A stretch of 64,000 nt of DNA, taken from Antedon mediterranea. Lineage: Eukaryota > Echinodermata > Crinoidea > Comatulida > Antedonidae. The translations under genes and the position numbers were made by a program. Shown here in pieces: positions 35,697 through 47,645 of the stretch (positions are counted from its first letter, which is position 1; each line of letters begins with the position of its first letter). The stretch covers positions 20,194,288 to 20,258,287 of the forward strand of contig NC_092676.1 of NCBI RefSeq assembly GCF_964355755.1. Reading direction: 5' to 3'. The notes beneath the pieces were generated by a model. The model was not told the origin of the DNA and did not search any database. It worked only from the letters and a program-made list of their open reading frames with translations.

Positions 35697-38600
35697 TTAA
35701 TTTGTTTTGGCTTGTTTCTTCAATGCTCTGGCACGAGTACTTTTAAGAATGCCCATGGTGTTCTTGGTCACCATGCTTTCAGGTAAACACTCTAGAACGT
35801 ATTTCTGTAGAAGGAAAGAAACAAAAAAAGGTAAAAATCTAAATCTAGGTATAAGATGAGATCCTTCTGGATCCAATGCCCTGGATCTACAATTATATGG
35901 ATCTAGCATTATTTGGACCTATAATTATCTGGATCTACTGTTATATGGATCTACTGTTATCTGGATCTACCATTATCTGGATCTACCATTATCTGGATCT
36001 ACCATTATCTGGATCTACCATTATCTGGATCTACCACCGATTTCCAATTAAAAAATGTTCCAAAGGCTTTCCTTAATGGGTGAGAACACTGGTCTTAAAT
36101 TAGGTGTTATTTTATTTGCTATGTTTAATAATTACCTGCAGAGCATGGGAAGTACATCCCATTGTCAAACTCTCCACACCAACTGTTCCCAATGCACTGC
36201 TTACATATGTGTCTGGGCTTGGAATTGTCCAAGACTTTTTCTTTATCTTGCTAAGTTTTGTTGTCACGAAGTAAGGTGCAACACACTTTAAAAAGATTTT
36301 TAAAAAAAATTGGAAACATCTTTTTATTTATTTAAATAAATTCAAAATTACAACCAACAACAAACACATCCTAAAAAAGCTACTTTTTATTCCATTCTAA
36401 ATGATCACATGATCCCAATTCATAAATGAATTATCAGCACAAAACACACTTTATATGATCATATGCAAATGAAACAGAAGAACTTGAATATGTTATCAGT
36501 AATCCGATCCACTCAAGCATTATGACTGACTATGGGTTATCAAAAATATCTTTGAAGCTATTGTCTTTTGGAAATAAACGAAAATAAACCAAATCGCATG
36601 GGCACATTACACTTTTCTTGTCAAACTAGTTTGATAGTGTAGACAGAGCTTTACAATAGGATTATGAGCTCCGGAGATCAAAGGGTTTATCTGTGGCTGC
36701 GACATGATCCCCTTAACAACACTGTGCCACAGAGAATGTACATAGTACAATACTGTTGATGTTTTGTTGCAGCCATACATAAGATCAAAGGACTGTTACA
36801 AGTGTCCTGTTGTTAGATTGCCTTGATTAGTTTGTGGGATCATATTCCAACATAATTTATATCAACTTACTTGAACTACAATGCCTTTGTCTTGATACTC
36901 ATAATGGAGGCATTGTGATAGAAAGTTTACATATGCCTATGAATAAAAACAAAATACTTTAATATAAAAACTGGCATCTTTCTGTTAACCCTTTCACTGC
37001 GGAGCGTTATTCCCACCTCTGTGCATAATATATATTTAAGAAAAACATATGATATTTTAATTAATTGCAAAAAAATACTAATTGAGATAATTGTGTAATT
37101 ATTTTTGTGGTGTGTGATGGGCAAAGGGTTAGTCTACAGTTAGGTATTAAAAAAAAAGTAATTTGCATATTGATGACGTCATGTGACGTCATTACAGGTA
37201 TTTTGGATTTCGTTTTTTTTATCAAATCAATGATAAAAACTATATTTTCTATAAGAAATTCTTATGGAATACGTTTTTCCAACTGGATATTGATGAAGAT
37301 ACGTATAAAAAATAAAAATATAAAAAAAAATTTAATTATTTTTATTGTTTTATAAAAATTATGCACAAATCAAAGTTTTGGGTCAAAATCGTGAAAATAA
37401 TGACATTTTCGAAAAATTCCCTATAGTACAAAAACTAACTATTTTTTCAGAATTTTTTTTTTTTGCGTGTTGTGATAAACACCATGTTGCCCTATTGGAG
37501 CTGGTAAATTTGTGTTACTTTCAAAATGGCCGCCATTACGCTACTCAACACAACTTTCCAAGATAGAAATACTATTATATACTATACTATATATAATATA
37601 ACTATAGAGGGCGCATTATTTTCAAGACGATAATACAACTATAGAGGGCCGTTTTTTTTTGCTGGAAAATTTTTTTAATGACTTCCAAAAATATTCAAGT
37701 TCATCAAAAAAATACAGAGGGTGCTATATATTATAGGCAAATACGATTAAATCATTGTTTTGCCCATACCCGGTAATACCGGGTATACGTATTTCAACGA
37801 CGTCTGTTTATACCCGGTAGTACCGGGTATACGCAGTGAAAGGGTTAATTTTACAACTTAACACAACACCTGCATTTTGTATGGTGTGCAATTTTGGTGT
37901 GTGTAAACTCTGGCGAGTTGAAAGAGTTACTAGACAACCAAATGTTTTGTAATTTTTGTATTTTTTTAATGTCTTAATGTCACATAATAGTTATCAAATT
38001 TGAAGCAAAAATAAAAATTGCTATAAATTAGCAAACCGTCTTTTTATTTTCTATGGGAGTGATTTATTTTAACTGCAAAATGGTCTGATTTGATTAACCT
38101 TCATTTGTTCAAGTATTTGGGGGATAATACATCATTAACACATAGTACACTAAACACAGTTTTACCTTGGTTGCTGAGTAAAGAGCTAAAAGTGGACATG
38201 TTGATAAACCAGACGCGGACGACACATTGATGATTGCTCCTTTCCGCCTTTAAAGAAAAATTAAATTAAATTTACTCTACAGATCTAATAATACTAATAT
38301 ATTCCATATTTTTATAGTAGAGAATAGCAGTTAGTAGTGAATAAGTAGAGAGCAAGGGGAGGGGTTTAGAGAGCAAGAGGGAGGGGTTTAGAGAGCAAGG
38401 GGGAAGGGGGTTTGATGAGCAAGGGCAGGGGTTTAGAGAGCAAGGGGGAGGGGTTTGGTGGGAGGGTGTTAACAGATTAGCTTTTTAATTGAAATACTGT
38501 ACAATACAATCAGTAATACCAACAAAAGAAAACACACACAAACCTTGTTTCCATTTGTGGAAGACAAATTGCAATCATCTATAAATATAAAATGTATAAT

Positions 38601-41600
38601 GTTTAGGAATTAGTTTTAATATATAATAATTAATAATAATAAATTTAATCATTTATACTGTACATACAGTACAAGGAGAGGGAAGACAGATGGTGGAATG
38701 GTAAAGGAACCAGGATGGCATGGAGTCCAATACCTGCCTCTACAATTGTTGTTTGTGAACAGTGATACTACTGGGGCCATCTAGAATAAATGTTATTACT
38801 CGGTCATTTTTGGATCTAACATGTATGGAAATATACTTCTATAATGCAGCTAGTAATCAGCGTCAAGTTGTGTCTTGACCTAACCAGGTACCCATCTGTA
38901 CACCTGGGTGGAGAGGTAAATGTAAGTAAAGTGTCTTGCCTAAGGATAAAAGCAATGTGACAAGCATTGGATTCGAACCCATGATCTCATGATCAGAAGT
39001 CCAACATCTTACACACTGCACCACACGCCCTCACAAGTTTGCAAGAACATTCCATCACATCATTTAAAAACCCATCTTTTTTCTTTTTCTTTGTAATTTC
39101 TTTCTGTTTTTTCTCTCAATCTTTTGATTATATAAGCGCTTTATAAATCATTAACATTACAGTATATTAATATGAAAAATATTCAAAGGCCAAGTTTTTT
39201 ACCGGATATGAATCTAGAAGCAGCAAAATAGTACTTAAATTAAAGACTATGTTCAAAATTAGAGATTACATAACAATGTCAGTTGACCTCAATTATATTT
39301 AAAATGTTTTTACAAACTTCTCTGCACACAGGTGTCTATGTTTTGTACACACTATCAAACTTTGTGACAAAAAAATGTGATATGCCCATATATGGACATG
39401 ATGATGTCATATCACTACCATATATTGGCATATCACTTTTTTTTTACTAGTTTGATAGTGTAGACAGAGCTTAATGGTCTGCTTGCTATTAGTAGCTTTA
39501 TTTTTTTGCAATGAAAATAAAACATTAACAAATATCCTTTTAATGGTCGCAATCCGTTGTCTATCATAATCGAAGAAATATTTTAATGCAACTATTACGG
39601 TTTTGATCCTCGTAGCTATAATCACATGATGTTATTTTGACCAATCATGGTCTCTTATTTACATAGGTTATTCATATACTAAAGATAATAATCTTCTAAT
39701 GGTACTAAGATGCTTTCTATTTGAGATTTTGACAATATTCCATTTCATAAAGAAAACTTTCATTGAGATAAAAAAAGGAAGCATTTGATCCATTACTACT
39801 ATTATATAAAAATCTCTACATTAATTACAGATATGCATTTTTCTCCTGTCCTTCCCATTGTATTTTGTTTAATATCTAAAGTGCATTTCCAATCTTAGAA
39901 TATGAGAATGAGAGGATATTAAAATGTATATGAATGGTGATCTTTTCTTTAGTCAAATTTTTTAGATTTTTAAAATCAATTTAATTTATGAAATTAAAAT
40001 TAATTATTTACCTTTTTCACATGACCTTCATGTTAAGAATGAGGATGTACAAAATTAGGACACAAGTAGCATTAGATAGTTCTTGTTTATGAATAACCAA
40101 TTAGTCAGTAAACTAGATTGTATAGTATAGTAAACTGGATTAATAGATCAAAGTATTGAAAAAGTCATTTATACAATGATCACTCATCTTTATTTGACAT
40201 TGGACAAATATTGGAACAATAAACTATTTTTAATAAACAGGTAAAATGTTATACAACCATAGAGATAATAATCGAAGGCTAGAGGGAGTACTCGTGACTG
40301 GAAAGTGATTGCAACAGGAAGGGGAACCAACAAGATGGCGACAGTAAATCCGTTATTATAAATATTACGTTATGTATCATACGTGAGAATGTAAAGAATA
40401 CTTCTCACATTTATATGGTCAACACAGGTCGATTGCAGTTGTCATCTTCTTGGTTCTCTCCATGAAGAATCACTTTTTGAACTGCTAAAATTGGGGTCCG
40501 CCCTCTAGCCAATCTAATAAAAGTTCATTGTATAGAGTATCACGGTGTGACGTCACAACAAAAGAGGGCGCTGTATGGTTGCTAGCAAACCAAAAAATGC
40601 GTTCAACGCTACTATGTTGATAAACTGTAAAGATCTGTATTTGTATCAAATTATGTATCTTAGATTGATTTTTTAAAACTTAAACTGTAGTTGAAGAATA
40701 AATAGATTATTAAAAACAAATGTTTATTGATCTTTTGAAATTTTAGTTTGTTTTTATTGAAAATTATTAAGTTTTAAAATGACTACTTCAATAAGCCTAT
40801 TCCAAACCATTGGTGACCTTGGAGTCACTCAGGCAGGTTGAACGCATATTTGTGACGTCACACCGTGATACTCTATACAAACATAGTTCACTTACCATTG
40901 ACATGGACAAACAGTTACAGTTAAGCATATCAACAATTTTCTGTAGGAAAAATAAATCAAAATTCAGTGTTTATTTAATACAGTTATTTTCATAATATTT
41001 TTACACAGAAAAAAATATCTTTGCCTAAACGCTGTTATGAAGAGCTACACTGACATAGACCCCAATTACTAGAAGACTGCCTCTTGGATGCGACTGGCAT
41101 CAGTGGAAGGAACAAAACTGTACTGTACTGTAGACCCTAATTACACTTAGATTGGGCCAGGCTATAAGTCGGCAATTGGTACTGTAATTGTAAATACTCC
41201 AGAGTTAGGTCAACCTTAGGGCAGCCACTCAGATCTTGGGACCACCTCTCAAGGAGCTTATAAGTGGGCCAGCGCATGCAGTGAACTATGACCACTTGCT
41301 TGAGAAATGAAGTAATAAATTGTCAGTGTGTAAATATGGTCATACAGTATAATAATAATAATAGACAGGCTAGTGATATTAACAAGTTAACAACTGTGTA
41401 TTCGTTACCTGTTTAACATTTTCAAGCTCAAGGAAATAGTTGGGGAATGGATAGGACATGCCAACATTATTCACCAGTACCCCAATCTCTAAACCATCTA
41501 ACTGTGTTTCAATGTCACCGTAGATTTCTGGACCTTTACAAAAATCCACTGCAATAACACGAGTTTGCACTTTGTATCGGCTCACTGTGAATAACAATGA

Positions 41601-43085
41601 TAGAGAGATGTGATGACTAAATCACTTACCCCAAATGAATTTGCTTATTTCTACTATTCGGCAGTGTTGAGGCAAAACACCATATGCCTCTCAATCTAAC
41701 AACAGGATACTGAGCTTCGGAGATCAAAAGAATTATCTGTGGCTGCGACACAATCAATTCCATGGCTCTTACTGACATAAAATTTGTCCCTTGTGTGTAT
41801 GAATAAATCTATTTTGTACTTTAATGGGTGGTTGGGCCATGCAATATTGAGAATTTGTAACAAGATACAGTCTCGATTTTGAATTTTTACAGTACCTATT
41901 TCAGAGGCTGTTTCTTCCAGTTTAGACATTGTCCTACTGATGAGAACCATATTCAATCCCATCTTTGCAAGCTACAAAAAAAAGGAAAATAAAAAATAAG
42001 CATTATACAAAATACAAAGTACTGTACTAACTGTAGGTGAATAAAGTTGTTCAACTAAAGTACAACATTTATATAGCTAAATTTCACGAAGAACAATGCG
42101 CTTAAAAAACCAACATAAATGTTCCTTTGCCCAACTGAACAATATTTAAAGTGTATTAATTAATAGACTTGTTTGCCTTTACCATAAGTACCTACCTGTT
42201 CAGCATATGCCTTACCAATACCATCTGTGGCTCCAGTTACAACTGCAAAATTAAGTAGTCACCATTTTTAGATTTAATATTTAGGAATGTAGAAAGAGAA
42301 TAAATCAATGCAATGTTACATCAACGTAGGGATATAACACACTGTAACTACACATATAGAACTCATATTCTGCTCTGGTTACCAAGTAAAATTTTGTGTT
42401 TTTTTCGATGAATTTTAGGCAATCAAAACAAATTGTTTTCAATCATACAGTGATGTAGGTCTAGGCCAATATTTTAAGGCTTAATCTACTAAGGGCATTT
42501 TACAGTAAATTTTTACGATATTTTAATTAACATGGTGTACTGAAATTCACTGTTTTTTACGCTCGGCTGGTCATGAATGTTTTTTTTTTCATCTCTCTCA
42601 TCATGGCCTCTCTGCGCAGCAGCACAAAGGTGTACTCTACTACTACTAGCTAGGCTAGTACTACTATAGCTCTATCTAGGTAGGGCCCAAACATAATAAG
42701 GGGCCTATAATAGTCCCCTAAATGTTTTATAAATAGAGTAGGCTAGGTCTAGACCTTTATTTAGAGTAGGCCTGATGTGGTAGTTATCATTTTCATAGGT
42801 AGGCTTCTTTTATGTTTTACCCTAGGCCTACTTGGACGCCAGTCGTTTGTTTAATTCTCACAGTAAGACGCCGAGTTGAACGCGTTTCTTTCGCTAACAC
42901 ACACACACTTTCATTACCATACCTGCCCATTTTCCAAGCTTAGCTAGATTTGTGTTTAAACCCAAAGAACGGCTAAAAAAGTACGCCTTTAATGCACGGA
43001 TAATAGAAAGTAGTATCTTGAAAGCAAGATAACTGGCAGTGACTGCTCCAAGCGCAGCAAATGCTTGGTTCAATTCAATAAACAT
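35697..43085 (-). CDS. HSD17B12-like: HSD17B12-like very-long-chain 3-oxoacyl-CoA reductase, complete, 10 exons
   Basis: ER-membrane SDR enzyme of fatty-acid elongation (the ketoacyl-CoA reduction step). Exons, 5' to 3': 42923-43085, 42196-42242, 41896-41971, 41409-41584, 40896-40940, 38545-38579, 38166-38247, 36871-36936, 36136-36285, 35697-35804; 315 aa (human HSD17B12 312), all in phase. An N-terminal hydrophobic segment precedes VVTGATDGIG (55-64). VNNVGMSYPFPNYFLEL (133-) matches human VNNVGMSYEYPEYFLDV. The catalytic Ser lies near 190-193 and YSATK at 204-208. The basic KKQAKTN tail resembles human KKTKKN. It is tail-to-tail with paralogue HSDL1, 2.3 kb apart. The tiny exon 40896-40940 is flanked by two inverted-repeat elements and its protein (KIVDMLNCNCLSMSM) is the least conserved part. 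Confidence 0.94.
35879..36037. repeat. 16-bp tandem repeat, about ten units
   Basis: Repeated TGGATCTACCATTATC, with more divergent units at the left, in the last intron of the HSD17B12-like gene. Confidence 0.92.
36596..36652. mobile_element. MITE fragment, AAGCTCTGTCTACAC family, copy F
   Basis: Only the right third is present, ending TTTGATAGTGTAGACAGAGC-TT. It is abutted by the foldback copy at 36653. Confidence 0.75.
36653..36822. mobile_element. Foldback element (GGCTGCGACA family), copy 2
   Basis: Contains GAGCTCCGGAGATCAAAGGG, TCTGTGGCTGCGACATGAT, GTTGCAGCCATACATAAGAT and ends TGTTGTTAGATTGCC, in the same order as the copy at 29996. Confidence 0.75.
36989..37844. mobile_element. piggyBac-like MITE with TTAA target duplications
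   Basis: Terminal inverted repeats CCCTTTCACTGCG and CGCAGTGAAAGGG are bordered by TTAA at 36985-36988 and 37845-37848. The CCCTTT.. ends and the TTAA target are hallmarks of piggyBac-type elements. The 856-bp interior is non-coding and contains paired TACCCGGTA.TACCGGGTA palindromes near its right end. It lies in the HSD17B12-like intron 36937-38165. Confidence 0.9.
38332..38462. repeat. G-rich minisatellite
   Basis: Five degenerate units of AGAGAGCAAGGGGGAGGGGT-TT, in the intron between exons 38166-38247 and 38545-38579. Confidence 0.88.
38773..39034 (-). mobile_element. tRNA-derived SINE, family B, copy 2
   Basis: The minus-strand head GTGGTGCAGTGTGTAAGATG, B box GGTTCGAATCC, then GGCAAGACACTTTACTTACA, CACCCAGGTGTACAGATGGG and TACCTGGTTAGG. 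This is the better preserved of the two copies in the window. Confidence 0.85.
39342..39472. mobile_element. MITE, AAGCTCTGTCTACAC family, copy G
   Basis: The right end TTTGATAGTGTAGACAGAGC-TT is intact; the left end is degraded to TTTTGTACACACTATCAAAC. The core has CCCATATATGGACATGATGA. It lies in mid-intron, far from any exon. Confidence 0.82.
40274..40511. mobile_element. Inverted-repeat element with GGCTAGAGGG ends
   Basis: GGCTAGAGGGAGTAC at the left is mirrored by GTCCGCCCTCTAGCC; inner GGAACCAACAAGATGGCGAC is mirrored by GTCATCTTCTTGGTTC. About 238 bp and non-coding. Confidence 0.65.
40528..40880. mobile_element. MITE with perfect 31-bp terminal inverted repeats
   Basis: Arms 40528-40558 and 40850-40880 are exact inverted copies (TTGTATAGAGTATCACGGTG...TGACGTCACAA), and the similarity continues inward (ATGCGTTCAACG / GTTGAACGCATA). 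The interior is non-coding and its right end is 15 bp from the donor of exon 40896-40940. Confidence 0.88.
41691..41758. mobile_element. Foldback element fragment (GGCTGCGACA family), copy 3
   Basis: CAATCTAACAACAGGATACT, CGGAGATCAAAAGAATTATC and TGTGGCTGCGACACAATCA match the left half of the family. Confidence 0.7.
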
Positions 43086-43887
43086 GATGCAAAGTTTGCA
43101 GCATGCAGCCTGTCATCCAGCTACTAGCACAGCGTGAAAAAAGAGAGATAGAAAAAAAAGTGTTTTATGCGCATGTGCAAAGTAGGCCTATTTTGTGTCC
43201 CTCCTCCTACTATCTGATCTAACTCGCAACCATCAATCCTGGCCCTCCCCACCTTCTGTCTAAAACGCCAAACCCCCTACCTACCTCCAGAAGATATTCT
43301 TGTTATGCATAAAAAAATATTGCACAATTATTATACCTTAATCGATTTAGGTATAGTAAGCTGCGTTAATATGAATCATAGTATAATGTGTAAGGTAGCC
43401 TATGGGCATAAAAAACCCATAAACCAGTGTAATCCAACTCATTTTATGAACACGTTCCGACCAAGTAGGCTCCGGTAGATATAGGAAAATAAAATATAAT
43501 TCAATTATAAATGATAGACTTGAAGAAAGAAGAAGAAATTATACAATGTCGACATAATCATTTCATCTTAGTCTACCGTACTGTTCTCTTGACAGTACTT
43601 CTACAACCGGCACGGCCGTTTCTTCTTGATTTAAAATCGCTATAGGGGATTATACCGGTCCACCATGTTTATCATCCTGAATATCGTGCAAAACAAGCAT
43701 TTTCTAAATTGAATAAACGAGCTTTCTTTCAATTATTCCAAAACTATTGTTTTTTTTATTGAAAAATAATCACTGTAATTAATTGTAGTGGATCACCTAA
43801 TTTATACAAATCGTGTACTTTAAAAAAAATGTTTTTTCCGACGAGTTAAGTAGGGTGTGGCCTACTAGTTCATTACTTGCGTTCGTG

Positions 43888-44420
43888 CACGTAGGAGGAA
43901 GAATAATGACGTCGTTAATTTAAAAGCATTATTAATATTAAAATACTTTGGCCTAAACGTAATCTTAGCATTTTAGTAATGATACAATTATTATTTTATA
44001 TCATTTATATAAAGGCTAAATGATAATTAAAACATAATCATTGTATCAAATTAATTAATGTTGAGGTTTGTATTTTAAAAGAAGAATAATAACGTCGTTA
44101 ATAATTTTTAAAAAGCATTATTAATATCAAAATATTTTGGCCTAAACGTAATCATTACTATAGTAATGATACAATGATTATGTTATATCATTTATATATA
44201 AATGATATAACATAACCATTGTATCAAATTAATTAATGTTGAGGTTTGTATTTTAAAAGAAGAATAATGACGTCGTTAATAATTTTAAAAAAGCATTATT
44301 AATATCAAAATATTTTGGCCTAAACGTAATCATTACTATAGTAATGATACAATGATTATGTTATATCATTTATATGATATAACATAGGCTTAATCATTGT
44401 ATCAAATTAATTGATGTGAG
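43888..44420. repeat. Three tandem units of about 180 bp
   Basis: Each unit begins AGAAGAATAATGACGTCGTT, runs through TTTTGGCCTAAACGTAATCA and contains an internal palindrome (GATACAATGATTATGTTATA and its complement). Confidence 0.9.
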
Positions 44421-45142
44421 GTTCGTATTTTAAACTGACCGTTCGATAAAGAAATCCCCACATCCTCATTATTACTTGTTTGACCAAGCGACTAGGCCAG
44501 ACCAGTATGCATGTTAAAATTATTAAAAAATTAATCAATTTGTATTGTAATATCGCTTGTAGGCCAATAAACAAAATAAACAAAACAATTGTTAACTTTT
44601 AAATTGGATAACGTGTTTGGATGTTCTCATTTATCACAAAATATACTTTGTTAGTATACGGTATACCTCATATTCTTTTTTCAATCCGTCTCTGTCAAAC
44701 CTGCTCAAAACGTATTTTGGGCTGATCAAAAAAAAAAAAGAATCGATGCGTTTCATATACAGTTTAACAATAATTTATGTTATTATAATTTAATTAATGT
44801 AATGATTAAAAGCAAGCTACCGGCCTAGGTATTATTTTGATTGAAGGTTTTATGTTTTCCCTATATTGTTGTTGTAGGCCTACACAATACAATATATTGA
44901 TTTTTTTTAAACGAATATCTTAACAATAATGATAAATTCATATTCCTTTCACCGTATGTAATTATTCTGTAAAGAATGAATATAAGTTGAATGGAGATAA
45001 TCATTTCATGAATTGTTCTCTTGATCGAACCGCAGCCGATTTGAATTGAACAGTCAGGCTTTGAACCGAATGGAAATATTCTCCCTACTCAACGAGTACC
45101 GTACATCATGTATGATACCACCAAACTTTACTGTTAAATTCT

Positions 45143-45321
45143 AGATTGTGAGGCATTTGATGAATAGACAAACTGCCTTAAAATACCGTGACATGTTTCG
45201 GAAAACTATTCTCATCATCAGAACTAGGAGTTGATTTCTGTTCTGATGATAAGAATAGTTTCTCGAAACATTTCATAGTTTTTTAAGGCAGTTTGCCTAT
45301 TCATCAAATGCCTCACAATCT
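45143..45321. repeat. Foldback with two hammerhead-like cores, Penelope-type
   Basis: The arms AGATTGTGAGGCATTTGATG and CATCAAATGCCTCACAATCT are perfect complements and extend inward through GGCAGTTTG. Each arm contains, reading toward the outside, CTGATGAT, a short stem, then CGAAACATG or CGAAACATTT. The CTGATGA...GAAAC order is that of hammerhead cores in Penelope-like elements. Confidence 0.65.
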
Positions 45322-45607
45322 TGATTTCAACGAATTAAAAAATGTTATGTTGTAGATCAGTATTCTTGAACATGTTACTTCTCAATTCCATTGTAATTCC
45401 TTAATTATAAAGTAGACCAATTTAACACAACTGTCGACGGTACAGTAAAAGTGACAGTAGGCCGGCAGGTTTAACTCGCTTTTCAGTAGGCCTAGTCGGT
45501 GTGAAATACACTCATTTACTTGCAATGTGAATTGTACACTGAAGTTATTTATATGTATTTATTCATTATAAGGAAGCTTTCGATTTGCAATGACGTAGGA
45601 TCTACCA

Positions 45608-45770
45608 AGGCAATGTAACAACGGGATGCTGAGCTCCGGAGATCAAAGAGTTTATCTGTGGCTGCGACATGATCAGTTCAACACCCCCTTATCAGAAACC
45701 GTGGGCCGCGTGGCGGAGAATATGTGCATAGTACAGTTACTGTTTATTGGCAGTTCTAATCTTCGCAAGG
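45608..45770. mobile_element. Foldback element (GGCTGCGACA family), copy 4
   Basis: GGATGCTGAGCTCCGGAGAT, TCTGTGGCTGCGACATGATC, AGTTCAACACCCCCTTATC and the far end TTCTAATCTTCGCAAGGC follow the family order. Confidence 0.7.
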
Positions 45771-47436
45771 CGAAAAAAAAGTAAGTAAAAAAGAAATGTA
45801 TTTGACCAATTCTTGTATTGTTGAGTTACATTTTTTTACCAGAATATATAAGCTTATCATGATAGTCATGGTATCTTTATTTTGTCCAGAAATTTATTTT
45901 GAAAACTGGCTTATCATAAAACAGTAAAAAATACACAGAAAAATAGCACCAACAAGAAGGAGACCACAACACTGTTATTTGTTCTTATGTGTTGCTGTTC
46001 AAAATTGTAGCCTGATCGTTAACGTTATCAACACAGATTATTTAAAGAAGATAGAAAACCCGTATTATTTTGATTCCTGTTATTTATTCATGGGTCCCAA
46101 TTAAAGAAAGAAACCACTTAAATGTTATTGCACGAGTCACTTAATTAGTAGTATTTAACTAAAGGCCCTATCATTATCTGAATTAAACCTTTAGACCATC
46201 CCTCTGTTAATTATGCTGATTACTGTCAATTAATTCGCACCTTCCACTTGCGCCAATTCCGCAAAACAACACGTGATAACTACTTCCTTTGTGGCTACAC
46301 TTCCAATTTTTGCTAACGAAGGCGAGACTCTGCGTAATCATCGGTTAGGATGTAAAAATGTATTAATTTAATAGGTAAGTTAGAATGTATCATCAATTCT
46401 AGTTGAAATTCGAGGTCAAAGTCGTCACGAACTATGATTAAAAATATACAAAGCATTTTCGAAAGTGACATCTGATGAGAACCGGATCATTGACAAATTT
46501 CATAAAATGTGCTTCATATTATGTAACACCTAGTATTATATACCTAACCTTGATACAGGCACTAAATGTGATACACATGTGATGGAATTATTACTATTTT
46601 ATAATAATAATTTATCCGTAATTATTACGGATTTTGCCTCTATAATTATTTTATGTGGAAATACAAAAAAAAAACTTTAAACAAATTGATTGTTTTGATA
46701 TTGAATTAGATATTTAGGCCTAAAACCTTGTGAATGTTATATATTTTTTAAGCAAATGACTCGACTCGACTCCATACACTACATAGGCGCGCATAGTTGG
46801 ACACAAAGATGCCCGGTAATGTACCACTTGACTTTCTAAAATCTGTGAATGCGCCGAAAGGTTTGTCATTAAGACGATTTTCAGAATAGCAAAAAGGAAT
46901 GAATGAGTTTTAACAAAGGATTATAAATATATTTCTTTTTAGTGCAAACTTTGCTTCTCTTCGTCATGTCACGTGCACTTTTTACAGTCGATTAATCAGT
47001 ATAGGCTATACATCTAACAATAAATAAATTAAATTATGATAGTACATTTTATAAGGCTAACATAAATGTCAGGTGCACTCTTACACCATTTGATTTTCTC
47101 TAAAGTAATCAACAGATACCGTATAGACGCGATGATAACTTACATTGTGTTTCCCTCTCCAAATGGAACCTAATTGCTACAATTTGGTCCTTATAATTAT
47201 AACTTCAATCTTTACTTTTTAGAAATAATCGATGTGTTATTAAAACATTAGGCATTCATTTTCCATCTTCTTTTTAATCAGCAAAGTGTGTGTTATCATA
47301 AAAAACTACCTTTTACGATGAATTTTTATCCTAATTACTGGAAATTGTTCAAAATGAACGAAATGAATGAATAGATTTGAATCCAATTGTTCAGTCTTTG
47401 ACGACACATTCTGATTTTGTGAATAATAAACACTTG

Positions 47437-47571
47437 CGCATGCGCAATAAAAGGCAAATGTATGTATATAATAACGTGTTAGACCCTCACACTTGAGAGA
47501 TTGGCCAGCATGGTTTAAAAGCTGATTTGAAGATAACACATTCTATCACCCCAGCCGTTTTAGGTTACCAG
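47437..47571 (+). promoter_or_regulatory. Promoter-like block 1 with candidate non-coding first exon
   Basis: GCGCATGCGC (NRF1-type palindrome) at 47437-47446, TATATAATA at 47466, GAGAGATT at 47496 and a CAG/GTACGT donor at 47571/47572. The same arrangement recurs in block 2. The nearest downstream acceptor with a gene is TATTTTACAG at 51761-51770, just before the GPCR at 51793. Confidence 0.4.
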
Positions 47572-47645
47572 GTACGTTAACATAAAATAATATTCTGTAA
47601 AACAAAATGTGCTATAATTAATAACGGATATACAAAAAGTGACTT

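Noticed and set aside
35879-36037. CRISPR-like spaced repeats
   Set aside because: Units of 16 bp are contiguous with no unique spacers; a simple tandem repeat in an intron.
46809-46861. Possible short first coding exon (MPGNVPLDFLKSVNAP) with a GTTTGT donor
   Set aside because: No matching downstream exon or family recognised; the donor is weak.
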